From: an uncultured Alphaproteobacteria bacterium
GTDB lineage: Bacteria > Pseudomonadota > Alphaproteobacteria > RF32 > CAG-239
Length of the DNA stretch: 12,186 bases
Direction: 5' to 3'
Assembly (NCBI GenBank): GCA_934271715.1
Contig: CAKQRZ010000019.1
Span: 1-12,186 of the forward strand
The notes below the pieces were generated by a model. It made no database searches. It saw only the letters and a program-made list of their open reading frames with translations, and was not told the origin of the DNA. Shown piece by piece: positions 5,959 to 12,186 of the stretch. Made by a program: the position numbers and the translations under genes. Numbering within the stretch: position 1 is the stretch's first letter; every line of letters starts with the position of its first letter.

Positions 5959-7128
5959 ATGACAAAACGCTCTTTAAAACCGGCTCAATTAAAAACAGAA
6001 TTGGAAAAATGCCTGCATTGCGCAGCCAGACCTTGCATGAAAGCCTGTCCGGTGCATTGTTCGCCCTGCGATTTTATTGCCGCCGCCAAAGCCGGAGAAT
6101 GGCAGAAAGCCGCGGAGCTGATTGAGCGTCAGAATCCTTTGGCGCAAAGCTGCGGACTGATTTGTCCGGATAAGTTCTGCCAAAAAGCCTGTATTCGGGC
6201 GAATTTGGATAAAGCCATAAAAATTCCGGCAGTACAGGCGGCAATTATGCAAAAAGCCCGCTCAGAGCATGAATTCAAGATAAATTCAGCCGCCGGCAAC
6301 GGCAAAAAAATAGCGGTTATAGGTTCCGGACCGGCAGGAATCGGTGCAGCTGCGGTATTATTGGAACAAGGCTGCAGCGTCACAATGTTTGAAAAAAGCG
6401 ATAAAATCGGCGGCGCGCTGAATCTGATTCCGGAAGAGCGCCTGCCGCGGGAAGCTATAGCTGCTGATTGGCAGAAATTTGCCGAACATCCGCGTTTTGA
6501 AATAAAACTTAACACCGCCGCAGCCGGCTATGCGGACTTATTGCAGCAAGGATTTGACGGCGTTATTGCGGCTGTCGGCGAACAGACTGGCCGCCGGCTT
6601 GACATAGAGGGCGAAAATCTGTGCGTTTCTTATATTGACTATCTTAGCAATCCGCAAAAATATCAAACATGCGGCAATGCGGCGGTTATCGGCGGCGGAG
6701 AAGTGGCGCTTGACTGCGCTTTGACGGCCAAGCGTTTGGGCGGAACGGTGGAAATGTTTGTGCGCCGCCGTCTCAGCGATATGCGCATGGGGCTTGATGA
6801 TTATGCGGAGCTGATTGATAATGAAATTAACATCACCACCATGACCCGCGTCGGCAAAGTACAGCAAGATAGCAATTCATTAACCGCTTATACCGTTAAA
6901 ACCCGCTTCAATTCAGCCGGAAAGCTGGAAGACATTCCTAATACTGAAACCGCGCGTCCGGATTTTTCGCTGATTATTTTGGCGCTGGGCAGCAGCTGCA
7001 AAGAAGAAAAGCTGAACAATCCGCGGATTGTCTATGCCGGAGACTGCGTCAGCGGAGGCTCTACCGCGGTTGAAGCTGTGGCTTCAGGCAAAGCAGCGGC
7101 GCAGAAATTGCTGGAACAGCTGATTTAG
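5959..7128 (+). CDS. NAD(P)H-dependent iron-sulfur flavoprotein of the GltD/PreT type
   Basis: The protein has 389 residues. The N-terminal domain carries cysteines for two [4Fe-4S] clusters: C18-x2-C21-x4-C26-x3-C30-P and C65-x3-C69-x4-C74-x3-C78, as in glutamate synthase small subunit, PreT and the N-terminal part of dihydropyrimidine dehydrogenase. An FAD-binding GSGPAG (122-127) and an NAD(P)H-binding GGGEVALD (245-252) follow, then the C-terminal flavin motif YAGDCVSGG (359-367). It should pass electrons from NAD(P)H through FAD and the clusters to a partner. No partner (GltB, PreA) is in the window, and it is shorter than typical GltD (about 470), so the substrate is open. ATG 5959 is chosen over TTG 5953 because AAAGGA (5947-5952) is six bases before it. 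The gene stands alone between divergent and convergent neighbours. Confidence 0.85.
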   Translation: MTKRSLKPAQLKTELEKCLHCAARPCMKACPVHCSPCDFIAAAKAGEWQKAAELIERQNPLAQSCGLICPDKFCQKACIRANLDKAIKIPAVQAAIMQKARSEHEFKINSAAGNGKKIAVIGSGPAGIGAAAVLLEQGCSVTMFEKSDKIGGALNLIPEERLPREAIAADWQKFAEHPRFEIKLNTAAAGYADLLQQGFDGVIAAVGEQTGRRLDIEGENLCVSYIDYLSNPQKYQTCGNAAVIGGGEVALDCALTAKRLGGTVEMFVRRRLSDMRMGLDDYAELIDNEINITTMTRVGKVQQDSNSLTAYTVKTRFNSAGKLEDIPNTETARPDFSLIILALGSSCKEEKLNNPRIVYAGDCVSGGSTAVEAVASGKAAAQKLLEQLI

Positions 7129-8516
7129 TCAACCGGACCGGTTTCACGCAAATGCTGTTTAATTGCGCCCATTTTCCAACGCATCGTATCTTTGCTGAAT
7201 TTGTTAATATAAAAGAAGTAGCCTGCGGTTACGAATAAGCCGGCTGCCGTCCAAGAGATGGCGCTGGCGTAAAAAATACCGGTGTAGCCCATGACTTTTG
7301 CCAGATAAATCGCCGCAAAAATACGGGTGGAAAGCTCTATAAGGCTGGAAATAAACGGCACAATCGGCTTGCCCATACCCTGCACGGTGTTGCGGAACAC
7401 AAAAATCAAGCCCAAGAAAAAGTAAAACTGCGTGCTGATAACCAAATATTCCTTGCCGATTCGCAAAATGTCGCTGTTGCCGTCATTAACAAAAATACCA
7501 ATCATATTTTCGCCGACTTCACGCATTAAGACAAAGCCGAAAATACTCAGTCCGGTAGAAATTAAAAAGGCGTATTTTGCTCCGCGGCGGATACGCGAAA
7601 GCAGATTGGCACCCCAGTTTTGCGCCGAAAATGTCGCCATAGCCAAACCGATAGCCATCAGCGGCTGGGTCGCCACTTGCTCAATACGCAGAGCTGCGGC
7701 GAAAGCGGCGATAACCGAAGGTCCGAAAGAGTTGCATACACCCTGCACAATCAGAATACTGAAAGACAGAATAGAAAATTGCAGAGCCATCGGCACGGCA
7801 ATATTCAGGTGGTCGCGCATAATCGGCCAGCTGAATTTCATAAAACGGCGGTTCAGACGCAGCAGCGGAAATTTTTTCCACATATAAATGTAGCACAAAA
7901 CAACCGAAACCGTGTTGGCAACAATCGTTCCCATTGCCGAGCCGACAACGCCCCACTTAAAATTATTGATAAAAACAAAGTTCAAAATAATGTTAATCAG
8001 CGATGAAAATACCAAAAAATAGAGCGGAGTTTTGCTGTCTCCCAGCGCGCGGATAAAGCCGGAAAGCAAATTAAACGTAACAATCATTACAGCGCTTAAA
8101 GATAAAACAAACATAAATTTGTAAGCATCGTCAAAAATCTCTGCCGGAACATTCATCAGGTGCAGCAAAGGTTTTAAGCTGAAAATTAAAGCTAAAGTCA
8201 TGATAACGCTCAGCACCAAAGCCGCCGCCAAACTATGAAATACTGAATACTGTACTCCGTCATCGTCATGCGCGCCGAACCGCTGCGCCGTAACTACGGT
8301 TAAACCGCCGGTAAAGCCGAAAGCTATCATTAAAAACACCATATATATAGGCGCCGAGCTGCCAACCGCGGCCAAAGTTTCTGTTCCGAGCAGGCGCCCC
8401 ACAATTACCATGTCGGAAATTTGATATATTTGTAAAAAGATGTTGCCCAATAAAAGCGGAATTGCAAATTTTATAATTAAAGTCAGCGGATTGCCGGTTG
8501 TTAAGTCATTAGTCAT
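7125..8516 (-). CDS. MATE family multidrug/toxin efflux transporter
   Basis: The 463-residue length and the succession of about twelve hydrophobic segments fit the multidrug and toxic compound extrusion family, which exports organic cations, drugs or metabolites in exchange for Na+ or H+. The N-terminal signature is clear: PLTLIIKFAIPLLLGN (10-25), then ISDMVIVGRLLGTETLAAVG (33-52) and FGFTGGLTVVTAQRFGA (66-82). The second half repeats the fold (PLMAIGLAMATFSAQNWGA). The substrate cannot be predicted. The start is supported by AGAGGT about seven bases before the ATG. The TAA (7125-7127) overlaps the TAG of the convergent flavoprotein gene (7126-7128), with no terminator between them. A promoter with a palindromic -10 and an inverted copy of the ribosome site lie upstream, hinting at regulation. 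Confidence 0.9.
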   Translation of the reverse strand: MTNDLTTGNPLTLIIKFAIPLLLGNIFLQIYQISDMVIVGRLLGTETLAAVGSSAPIYMVFLMIAFGFTGGLTVVTAQRFGAHDDDGVQYSVFHSLAAALVLSVIMTLALIFSLKPLLHLMNVPAEIFDDAYKFMFVLSLSAVMIVTFNLLSGFIRALGDSKTPLYFLVFSSLINIILNFVFINNFKWGVVGSAMGTIVANTVSVVLCYIYMWKKFPLLRLNRRFMKFSWPIMRDHLNIAVPMALQFSILSFSILIVQGVCNSFGPSVIAAFAAALRIEQVATQPLMAIGLAMATFSAQNWGANLLSRIRRGAKYAFLISTGLSIFGFVLMREVGENMIGIFVNDGNSDILRIGKEYLVISTQFYFFLGLIFVFRNTVQGMGKPIVPFISSLIELSTRIFAAIYLAKVMGYTGIFYASAISWTAAGLFVTAGYFFYINKFSKDTMRWKMGAIKQHLRETGPVD

Positions 8517-8518
8517 CT

Positions 8519-8599
8519 TTTTACCTCTTTTTTATATATCATCACTTTTTAAATACGCGTGTGTTATAACGCACATATTTTAAATGTAAAGAGGTAAAA
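8519..8599 (-). repeat. 12-bp inverted repeat including the MATE ribosome site
   Basis: TTTTACCTCTTT (8519-8530) and AAAGAGGTAAAA (8588-8599) are exact reverse complements. The lower-coordinate arm is the ribosome-binding site of the MATE gene on the minus strand. In a transcript beginning beyond 8599 the two arms could pair and mask the ribosome site. From the nearer predicted promoter (8563-8590) the second arm would not be transcribed and instead overlaps the -35 region. Confidence 0.6.
8559..8590 (-). promoter_or_regulatory. MATE promoter with a palindromic operator-like -10 region
   Basis: On the minus strand, TTTACA (8585-8590, five of six), 16 bases, then TATAAC (8563-8568, five of six). 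The -10 lies in the middle of a 16-base palindrome with one mismatched pair (8559-8574, GTGTGTTA/TAACGCAC), the layout of a repressor site that blocks polymerase. No regulator gene is adjacent. The transcript would start near 8556 with about 40 bases of leader. Confidence 0.5.
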
Positions 8600-8719
8600 T
8601 AGTATTTTTTTAAGAAAAATGTAGATTTAAGCTCAAAAATATCTGCTGTAATTTTTAAGATATAACAAATAGTTAATAATATCGTTAGTAAAAAAAATCA
8701 AAAAAACTGAAAAAAATGC
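8600..8719. other. AT-rich non-coding stretch
   Basis: These 120 bases between the MATE control region and the tRNA promoter are strongly AT-rich with several A and T runs. I see no open frame with a ribosome site, no stable hairpin and no repeat. Confidence 0.5.
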
Positions 8720-8748
8720 TTGCTTTTTTATTTTTTAGCGTGTATAAA
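8720..8748 (+). promoter_or_regulatory. Promoter of tRNA-Val
   Basis: TTGCTT (8720-8725), 17 bases, then TATAAA (8743-8748, five of six). The predicted start near 8755 gives a 5' extension of about twelve bases, normal for a precursor tRNA. Confidence 0.6.
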
Positions 8749-8766
8749 CATTTTTGTTGATGAGAT

Positions 8767-8842
8767 GGGCGCTTAGCTCAGCTGGAAGAGCATCTCGTTT
8801 ACACCGAGAGGGTCGGGAGTTCGAGCCTCTCAGCGCCCACCA
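8767..8842 (+). tRNA. tRNA-Val (anticodon UAC), CCA encoded
   Basis: The acceptor stem GGGCGCT (8767-8773) pairs with AGCGCCC (8832-8838), followed by discriminator A and an encoded CCA (8840-8842). The D-loop reads AGCTCAGCTGG. The anticodon stem TCTCG/CGAGA encloses the loop TTTACAC, giving anticodon TAC for valine. The T-loop GTTCGAG is intact and all stems pair. It is a single-gene unit with its own promoter and terminator. I see no integrase or partial tRNA copy that would mark it as an attachment site in use. Confidence 0.96.
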
Positions 8843-8846
8843 CTTT

Positions 8847-8878
8847 AAGGTTAGCAATTAAGTTGCTGACCTTTTTTT
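8847..8878 (+). terminator. Rho-independent terminator of tRNA-Val
   Basis: AAGGTTAGCAA (8847-8857) pairs with TTGCTGACCTT, an eleven-pair stem with one T-G wobble and a five-base loop, followed by seven T. Confidence 0.9.
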
Positions 8879-8933
8879 ATTTTATGCTTGCACTTTTATT
8901 CTGCGCTGTTCTATTGTCTGCATCATTTTAACA

Positions 8934-8965
8934 AAAAAGGCTTGGATTTAATTCCAAACCTTTTT
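8934..8965 (-). terminator. Terminator overlapping the stop codon of the small membrane protein gene
   Basis: AAAAAGG (8934-8940) and TTGGA (8942-8946) pair with TCCAA (8953-8957) and CCTTTTT (8959-8965), with one mismatch and a six-base loop. On the minus strand a T run follows. The TAA of the gene (8948-8950) lies in the loop, so a ribosome finishing the last codons would disrupt the hairpin. Confidence 0.75.
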
Positions 8966-9364
8966 CATAACCTCTCTGTGAGTCATCAAATAGGAAATTC
9001 CTAAAAAAATAGCCCCGATAATAATCGCCGCGCTCGCTTTTGCAAAGCACTCAATATTGTCGGACGAACCGGAAAAGCCGAATGCCAATCTAACATATTC
9101 ATCCAACAGCAGCAGATTTATACACACAGAGCTTAAATCGTATAAAAAACGCAATTTACCCATCTTTTTTCTGTTCAAGCTCCTCTTTAGCAACCACAGC
9201 GAAACAGCAGATAAACCTAAAGCCAGCAGAATAAAAATTCCCAAAACACAGACATGGAAATTTATAATCGATGAGCTAAAATAAAACAAACACGACAAAA
9301 TCATTCCGCATAACAAAAACGATTTTATACGATAAACTGAAATATTAAAACCAAAAATACGCAT
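8948..9364 (-). CDS. Small integral membrane protein, function unknown
   Basis: I do not recognise this 138-residue protein. It has hydrophobic segments at about 14-34, 36-60, 73-88 and 108-127, suggesting three or four membrane spans, separated by a basic loop (KRSLNRKKMGK, 60-70). It has no recognised motif. The ATG at 9362-9364 lacks a clear ribosome site, but a near-consensus promoter ends about 27 bases upstream, which supports this start; Met21 is the alternative. Promoter and terminator enclose only this gene, so it is a single-gene unit. It faces tRNA-Val convergently and diverges from the porin. Confidence 0.7.
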   Translation of the reverse strand: MRIFGFNISVYRIKSFLLCGMILSCLFYFSSSIINFHVCVLGIFILLALGLSAVSLWLLKRSLNRKKMGKLRFLYDLSSVCINLLLLDEYVRLAFGFSGSSDNIECFAKASAAIIIGAIFLGISYLMTHREVMKKVWN

Positions 9365-9397
9365 ACTGATAAAATTTAATAATTAAGCTATATTTTT

Positions 9398-9426
9398 AGT
9401 ATAGTAATTTTTGGCTTTTTTGTCAA
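9398..9426 (-). promoter_or_regulatory. Near-consensus sigma-70 promoter of the small membrane protein gene
   Basis: On the minus strand, TTGACA (9421-9426, perfect), 17 bases, TATACT (9398-9403, five of six). This is the best promoter match in the window, pointing to strong or constitutive expression of the otherwise unrecognised gene. Confidence 0.75.
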
Positions 9427-9501
9427 GTAGATTTATATGCTTTTGTCACCGCAAAAAATGTAACATTTCTATTTTGGAATAACATACTTTGGCTTTTCCG
9501 G

Positions 9502-9529
9502 TTGACAGATATTGTCTGTATGTTATAGC
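9502..9529 (+). promoter_or_regulatory. Distal porin promoter
   Basis: TTGACA (9502-9507, perfect), 16 bases, TATAGC (9524-9529) with TGT directly before it (extended -10). It lies in a nest of inverted repeats: ATAACATAC (9479-9487) with GTATGTTAT (9518-9526), and ACAGA/TCTGT (9506-9518). A transcript would have about 175 bases of leader before the porin start. Confidence 0.5.
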
Positions 9530-9533
9530 CGGT

Positions 9534-9629
9534 CTAAAATGCCTGCGAGATATAAGCTTGAGCGAAATAAACAACCTCTGCGAGTCTTGCGCCGCCGGCG
9601 AATCCTGCTGTATAGGAATAGAATTTTAA
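9534..9629 (-). pseudogene. Possible gene remnant or short repeat (GC-richer island in the intergenic region)
   Basis: The minus strand reads an open stretch of 31 codons without a start codon, containing AGFAGGARLAEVVYF and ending AYISQAF before a TAG. Its base composition (GCC GGC GGC GCA) and amino-acid pattern look coding and differ from the AT-rich flanks. No ribosome site or start is present, so it cannot be an intact gene. It may be the degraded end of a gene or a dispersed repeat. The opposite strand also has a 41-codon Arg-rich frame (9539-9664) without a ribosome site. Confidence 0.3.
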
Positions 9630-9670
9630 TTAACAGCTTAAACTTTCAGGTTTTATTCAGATAAATAGTA

Positions 9671-9679
9671 TGTTATAGT
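9671..9679 (+). promoter_or_regulatory. Proximal porin promoter (extended -10)
   Basis: TGT-TATAGT (9671-9679) is an extended -10 with five of six consensus bases; the -35 region is poor. The 11-base sequence GTATGTTATAG (9668-9678) is an exact direct copy of that in the distal promoter (9518-9528). Transcription would start near 9686. Confidence 0.45.
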
Positions 9680-9710
9680 TTGGCAAATTTTAACAAACCG
9701 GAGGACTATA

Positions 9711-10844
9711 ATGAAAAAATTTAGCTGTATTTTATGTTCAATCGCTGTTTTGCCTTGCGCTGTGCAGGCTGAGGGATTTGATTTCAGTCAATCCGGTTTG
9801 GCCGGTGTATATTACGGGGTTATGCAAACCCGCCGCCAAAACAACTATGACAATATGCCTAACCGCTTGGTTTACCGCCAAGACGGACGTTTTGAGGGCG
9901 CCTACAGTTTTGCCGATAAAACCCGCTTGGGAGCGCACGCAGATTATACTTTGGCTTTCCGCCAACACGACAAAGACTATAACGACGGCGACTGGCGCTT
10001 TTATCCGTATGCTTTGGCCGAAAATCCGGCTTACGGCAAGTTTACGGTCGGCTATTCCTATAACGCAGCGCAGCAGCTGCACCAAGGCGCGCAGGATATC
10101 AGCTGGATAGGCATTCAAGACAGCAATCTACCAAACTTTTTAACCAGCGCCAACTGGGTTAACGGACTGAAAAAGACTAAATTTGCCACTCCGAAGTCTA
10201 CCACTATTCTGGACGACGGACGCGCGCTGAAATTTGTTTATTTTACGCCGATGATTGGCAATACCAAGTTCGGTTTCAGCTATACTCCGGAAAACGCCAG
10301 CCGCCGCGGTATGGTCAGCCGTTATACGGACTACGAGAAAAATGAAGACGGCTATACGGCAGCAATGCAAAATAAATGGGCTGTCGGCTTAGGCGATGTC
10401 TATACATCTGCGGCTTACGGCGAATTTAACGGCACGGATAAGGAATGGGCTTTCGGCGTGCGCTGGATTGTTGATAACTTTAATGTTTCCACTTCCTACA
10501 AAAAAGCCTATATAGACGGCAGCAAAAATCCTATTACAACGGTGTCAAACAATCCTTATTTGCCGGCGCTGTTTGATAATTACCGCGAAGGTCAGTCTTG
10601 GGATTTCAGTATCGGCTATAAATTCTTTGACCGCCTAAAAGTCAACTTTGCTTATTTGCATACGGAAGCGAAAAACACCCGCAACCGCGATGATTTATAT
10701 GTGCAGGCCAACAGCTTTGAAGTCAATAAATATCTGGAATTGTTCTTGATTAACGGCTATATCAATTCCAAAGGCACAGAGCGCCAATCGTCTAACAACA
10801 ACCGTGGATATGCGGTAATCAGCGGTATTGCTTTAAAGTATTAA
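9711..10844 (+). CDS. Outer-membrane porin-like beta-barrel protein
   Basis: The protein has 377 residues. It starts with a signal peptide (MKKFSCILCSIAVLPCAVQA, 1-20, cut before EGFDFS) for export to the periplasm. The rest alternates short hydrophobic, aromatic-rich strands with Asp/Asn/Gly/Lys turns, for example ADYTLAFRQHDKDYNDGDWRFY, KFGFSYTPE, WAFGVRWIVDNFNVSTSYKKAY and SFEVNKYLELFLINGY, and ends in an aromatic residue (LKY), as expected for a Gram-negative porin barrel. It would let small solutes through the outer membrane; selectivity cannot be told. The start is supported by GGAGGA (9700-9705) five bases upstream, a strong site suiting an abundant protein. Two promoters with a shared -10 sequence precede it. 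The DNA glycosylase gene starts one base after its stop. Confidence 0.88.
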   Translation: MKKFSCILCSIAVLPCAVQAEGFDFSQSGLAGVYYGVMQTRRQNNYDNMPNRLVYRQDGRFEGAYSFADKTRLGAHADYTLAFRQHDKDYNDGDWRFYPYALAENPAYGKFTVGYSYNAAQQLHQGAQDISWIGIQDSNLPNFLTSANWVNGLKKTKFATPKSTTILDDGRALKFVYFTPMIGNTKFGFSYTPENASRRGMVSRYTDYEKNEDGYTAAMQNKWAVGLGDVYTSAAYGEFNGTDKEWAFGVRWIVDNFNVSTSYKKAYIDGSKNPITTVSNNPYLPALFDNYREGQSWDFSIGYKFFDRLKVNFAYLHTEAKNTRNRDDLYVQANSFEVNKYLELFLINGYINSKGTERQSSNNNRGYAVISGIALKY

Positions 10845-10845
10845 A

Positions 10846-11337
10846 ATGTGTAAAAAGTTACATAGTTTTGCCCCAATAGCGGATTATAATACCAAAATCA
10901 TGGTAATCGGCACCATGCCTGGAGAAGCCTCTCTGCAGGCTGCCGAATACTATGCTTTTAAGCATAACGCCTTTTGGGCTATTATTTTTAAGCTGGCTAA
11001 AGCCGAAACGCAAAATTATGCCGAAAAAATAGAATTGCTGAAGCAGCTGCACATCGGTTTATGGGATAACCTGAAAGCCTGTGAACGTAAAGGAAGCTTA
11101 GACAGCGATATAAAATGCGCCGAGCCGAATGATTTTGAAAGCCTGCTGGCGGAGTTTTCCAACATTAAAAAGCTGCTGTTTAACGGGCAGAAATCTTTTG
11201 CTTTTTTCAAAAAATATCACAAGCCTCTGCTGGAAAAATACAAATATGCAGTATTACCCTCAACCAGTCCGGCAAACGCCAGACTTTCTCCTGAACAGAA
11301 ATTTGCTCTGTGGCAAAAAGAACTTAGTGAAATTTAA
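10846..11337 (+). CDS. Uracil/hypoxanthine-DNA glycosylase, family 6 (HDG) type
   Basis: The protein has 163 residues. The motif VIGTMPGEASLQAAEYYAF (20-38) followed by HNAFW (40-44), and the C-terminal PSTSPANA, are characteristic of the small UDG-superfamily proteins annotated as DNA-deoxyinosine glycosylase. They remove deaminated bases (hypoxanthine, in some members uracil) from DNA to start base-excision repair. Asn41 in HNAFW is in the place of the catalytic Asn described for the family (from memory). It begins one base after the porin stop with no clear ribosome site of its own, so translation probably depends on termination of porin translation. Its last 14 bases overlap the convergent gene at 11324. 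Functional linkage to the porin is not expected. Confidence 0.85.
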   Translation: MCKKLHSFAPIADYNTKIMVIGTMPGEASLQAAEYYAFKHNAFWAIIFKLAKAETQNYAEKIELLKQLHIGLWDNLKACERKGSLDSDIKCAEPNDFESLLAEFSNIKKLLFNGQKSFAFFKKYHKPLLEKYKYAVLPSTSPANARLSPEQKFALWQKELSEI

Positions 11338-12025
11338 GAGCAATCGTGCAATTATCTTTTTTACAAGAGCAGACAGTCTGCGCTTCCTGTTCGCTTAGAG
11401 GCTCAGCCGAAATTATACCGGAATCTTTTGAATCCAGATGATAATTATCCGCTTCTGACAATAGCTGAGTTTTTAAGTTGAAAACTCCGTTATGCTTGCC
11501 GCGGGCGTCTAAAAAAGAAACTTCCATCCCGACATAGTTTTTTATAAAAGATTTCCAATCCGTTTGCGCTAAAAGACGGCATTCGCGGCGTGACAAACCG
11601 GTATAAAGCATAATATAAGCCGTCGTTCCCGGATAAATTCTCTTATATTTTTCATGATTATCATACAAATTCATATAAAAGCGCTTTTCCAGCACCGTAT
11701 AAAATGCTTCATAAAAGAAAATCCGCCCGCCGAAACGGTTATAGACAACATAGCCGCTTTCATCGCTGCCGGACTTGGCGTCAAAAGGCAGAAGATTATT
11801 CAAAACCACGCTTTCTGTATCAAAATTCTTAAACTTTTCCGTATAAAAATTTTTGATATTGGTATTTGTTGTAATAACATCATCATAAGTTTTGCTTATT
11901 TTATTGCGGATATAAATACCTGTATAACAAAAATAGACACCGAAAATTACCAGCAATACCGGCAGCAAATAGCATAAGCGGCGTAAAAATATACCTATTT
12001 TATTATCTTCTGACTCAGACATCAT
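11324..12025 (-). CDS. Single-pass membrane protein, possibly pilin-like
   Basis: The protein has 233 residues. After a short charged N-terminus there is one membrane segment (about 17-37), followed by a helical stretch and a globular domain. The segment GLSRRECRLLAQTDWKSF (143-160) and the C-terminal cysteines (C219, C221, C226) resemble the globular part of type IVb-like pilins, in which a Cys in such a helix bonds to a C-terminal Cys; the pilin at the left end has a comparable CEAFFQ helix and Cys-rich tail. No prepilin peptidase site (G followed by a hydrophobic stretch with Glu at +5) is present, so it is at most pilin-related; this is inference. Start: two adjacent ATGs (12020-12025) with a weak AGAGA site. 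The stop overlaps the convergent glycosylase gene by 14 bases. Confidence 0.7.
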   Translation of the reverse strand: MMSESEDNKIGIFLRRLCYLLPVLLVIFGVYFCYTGIYIRNKISKTYDDVITTNTNIKNFYTEKFKNFDTESVVLNNLLPFDAKSGSDESGYVVYNRFGGRIFFYEAFYTVLEKRFYMNLYDNHEKYKRIYPGTTAYIMLYTGLSRRECRLLAQTDWKSFIKNYVGMEVSFLDARGKHNGVFNLKTQLLSEADNYHLDSKDSGIISAEPLSEQEAQTVCSCKKDNCTIALKFH

Positions 12026-12186
12026 TTTTCTCTATACTAAAAATATCTAATTAGCAGGGTAGAAAAAAACAAAATATTCTGCAACAAAAAAATTCGGTTA
12101 ACCACAGCCTTGTAAATTAAAAACAGAAAACGAACGATTGAGAATAAAAAAAGAATCGTGTATTTCATAAAAAAACAACAAATAGA

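Noticed and set aside
8767..8878. tRNA-Val as an integration site for a mobile element
   Set aside because: No integrase and no duplicated tRNA 3' end were seen; the tRNA is followed directly by its own terminator.
9539..9664. 41-codon Arg-rich frame in the porin leader, plus strand
   Set aside because: It starts soon after the distal promoter, but has no ribosome site and overlaps a coding-like frame on the other strand. Not supported as a peptide gene.
12117..12160. ACGATT/AATCGT inverted repeat near the right edge
   Set aside because: Six pairs around an A-rich loop with no T run; too weak to call a terminator or operator.
12037..12168. 43-codon hydrophobic frame on the minus strand just upstream of the 233-residue membrane protein
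   Set aside because: Phe/Leu/Ile-rich only because the DNA is T-rich on that strand; no ribosome site before its ATG. A chance frame is more likely than a small membrane protein.

Overview
The window looks like a chromosomal stretch of a Gram-negative alphaproteobacterium, probably one of the uncultured host- or gut-associated lineages. This is inference. It rests on a lipid A/Kdo gene block (acyltransferase - waaA - lpxK) arranged as in many Alphaproteobacteria, an outer-membrane porin with a signal peptide, a type IV pilin with the prepilin signature GRSMIEMLGVLAII, AT-rich intergenic DNA, and RPE-like palindromic repeats resembling those of Rickettsiales. No phage, transposase, CRISPR array or rRNA was seen.

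Left end (1-1566). A minus-strand gene starts at 27 behind a textbook ribosome site and leaves the window. Diverging from it is the most unusual locus here: a type IV pilin-like gene. A good promoter and an ATG at 319 lead into an eight-unit CT microsatellite that puts the ATG one frame away from a stop-free frame running from 359 through the pilin to 1510. Gaining one CT unit, or losing two, would fuse them. Between the microsatellite and the prepilin cleavage site lies a cluster of palindromic elements (488-912). At least four belong to one family whose stems differ by compensatory changes. All are read through without a stop. One supplies an in-frame ATG (893) that would give a normal 11-residue prepilin leader.

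Centre-left (1569-5816, all minus). A probable lipid A/LPS-core operon reads DUF374-type acyltransferase, waaA (Kdo transferase), lpxK (lipid A 4'-kinase), with stop-start contact or overlap, followed after a weak terminator-like hairpin by an unrecognised 394-residue protein. The latter converges on the pilin gene at a shared bidirectional terminator.

Centre (5959-8516). A plus-strand GltD/PreT-like iron-sulfur flavoprotein converges on a minus-strand MATE exporter; their stop codons overlap. The MATE gene has a promoter whose -10 sits in a palindrome, plus a strong ribosome site that also occurs as an inverted copy upstream.

Right (8720-12186). tRNA-Val(UAC) carries its own promoter and terminator. 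It is followed by a small membrane protein (minus) with a near-consensus promoter, then a 284-base intergenic region holding two promoters with the same extended -10 and a possible gene remnant. A porin follows, with a family-6 uracil/hypoxanthine-DNA glycosylase starting one base after it. Last is a convergent, single-pass, possibly pilin-like membrane protein (minus). The final 161 bases (12026-12186) are AT-rich with no supported gene.
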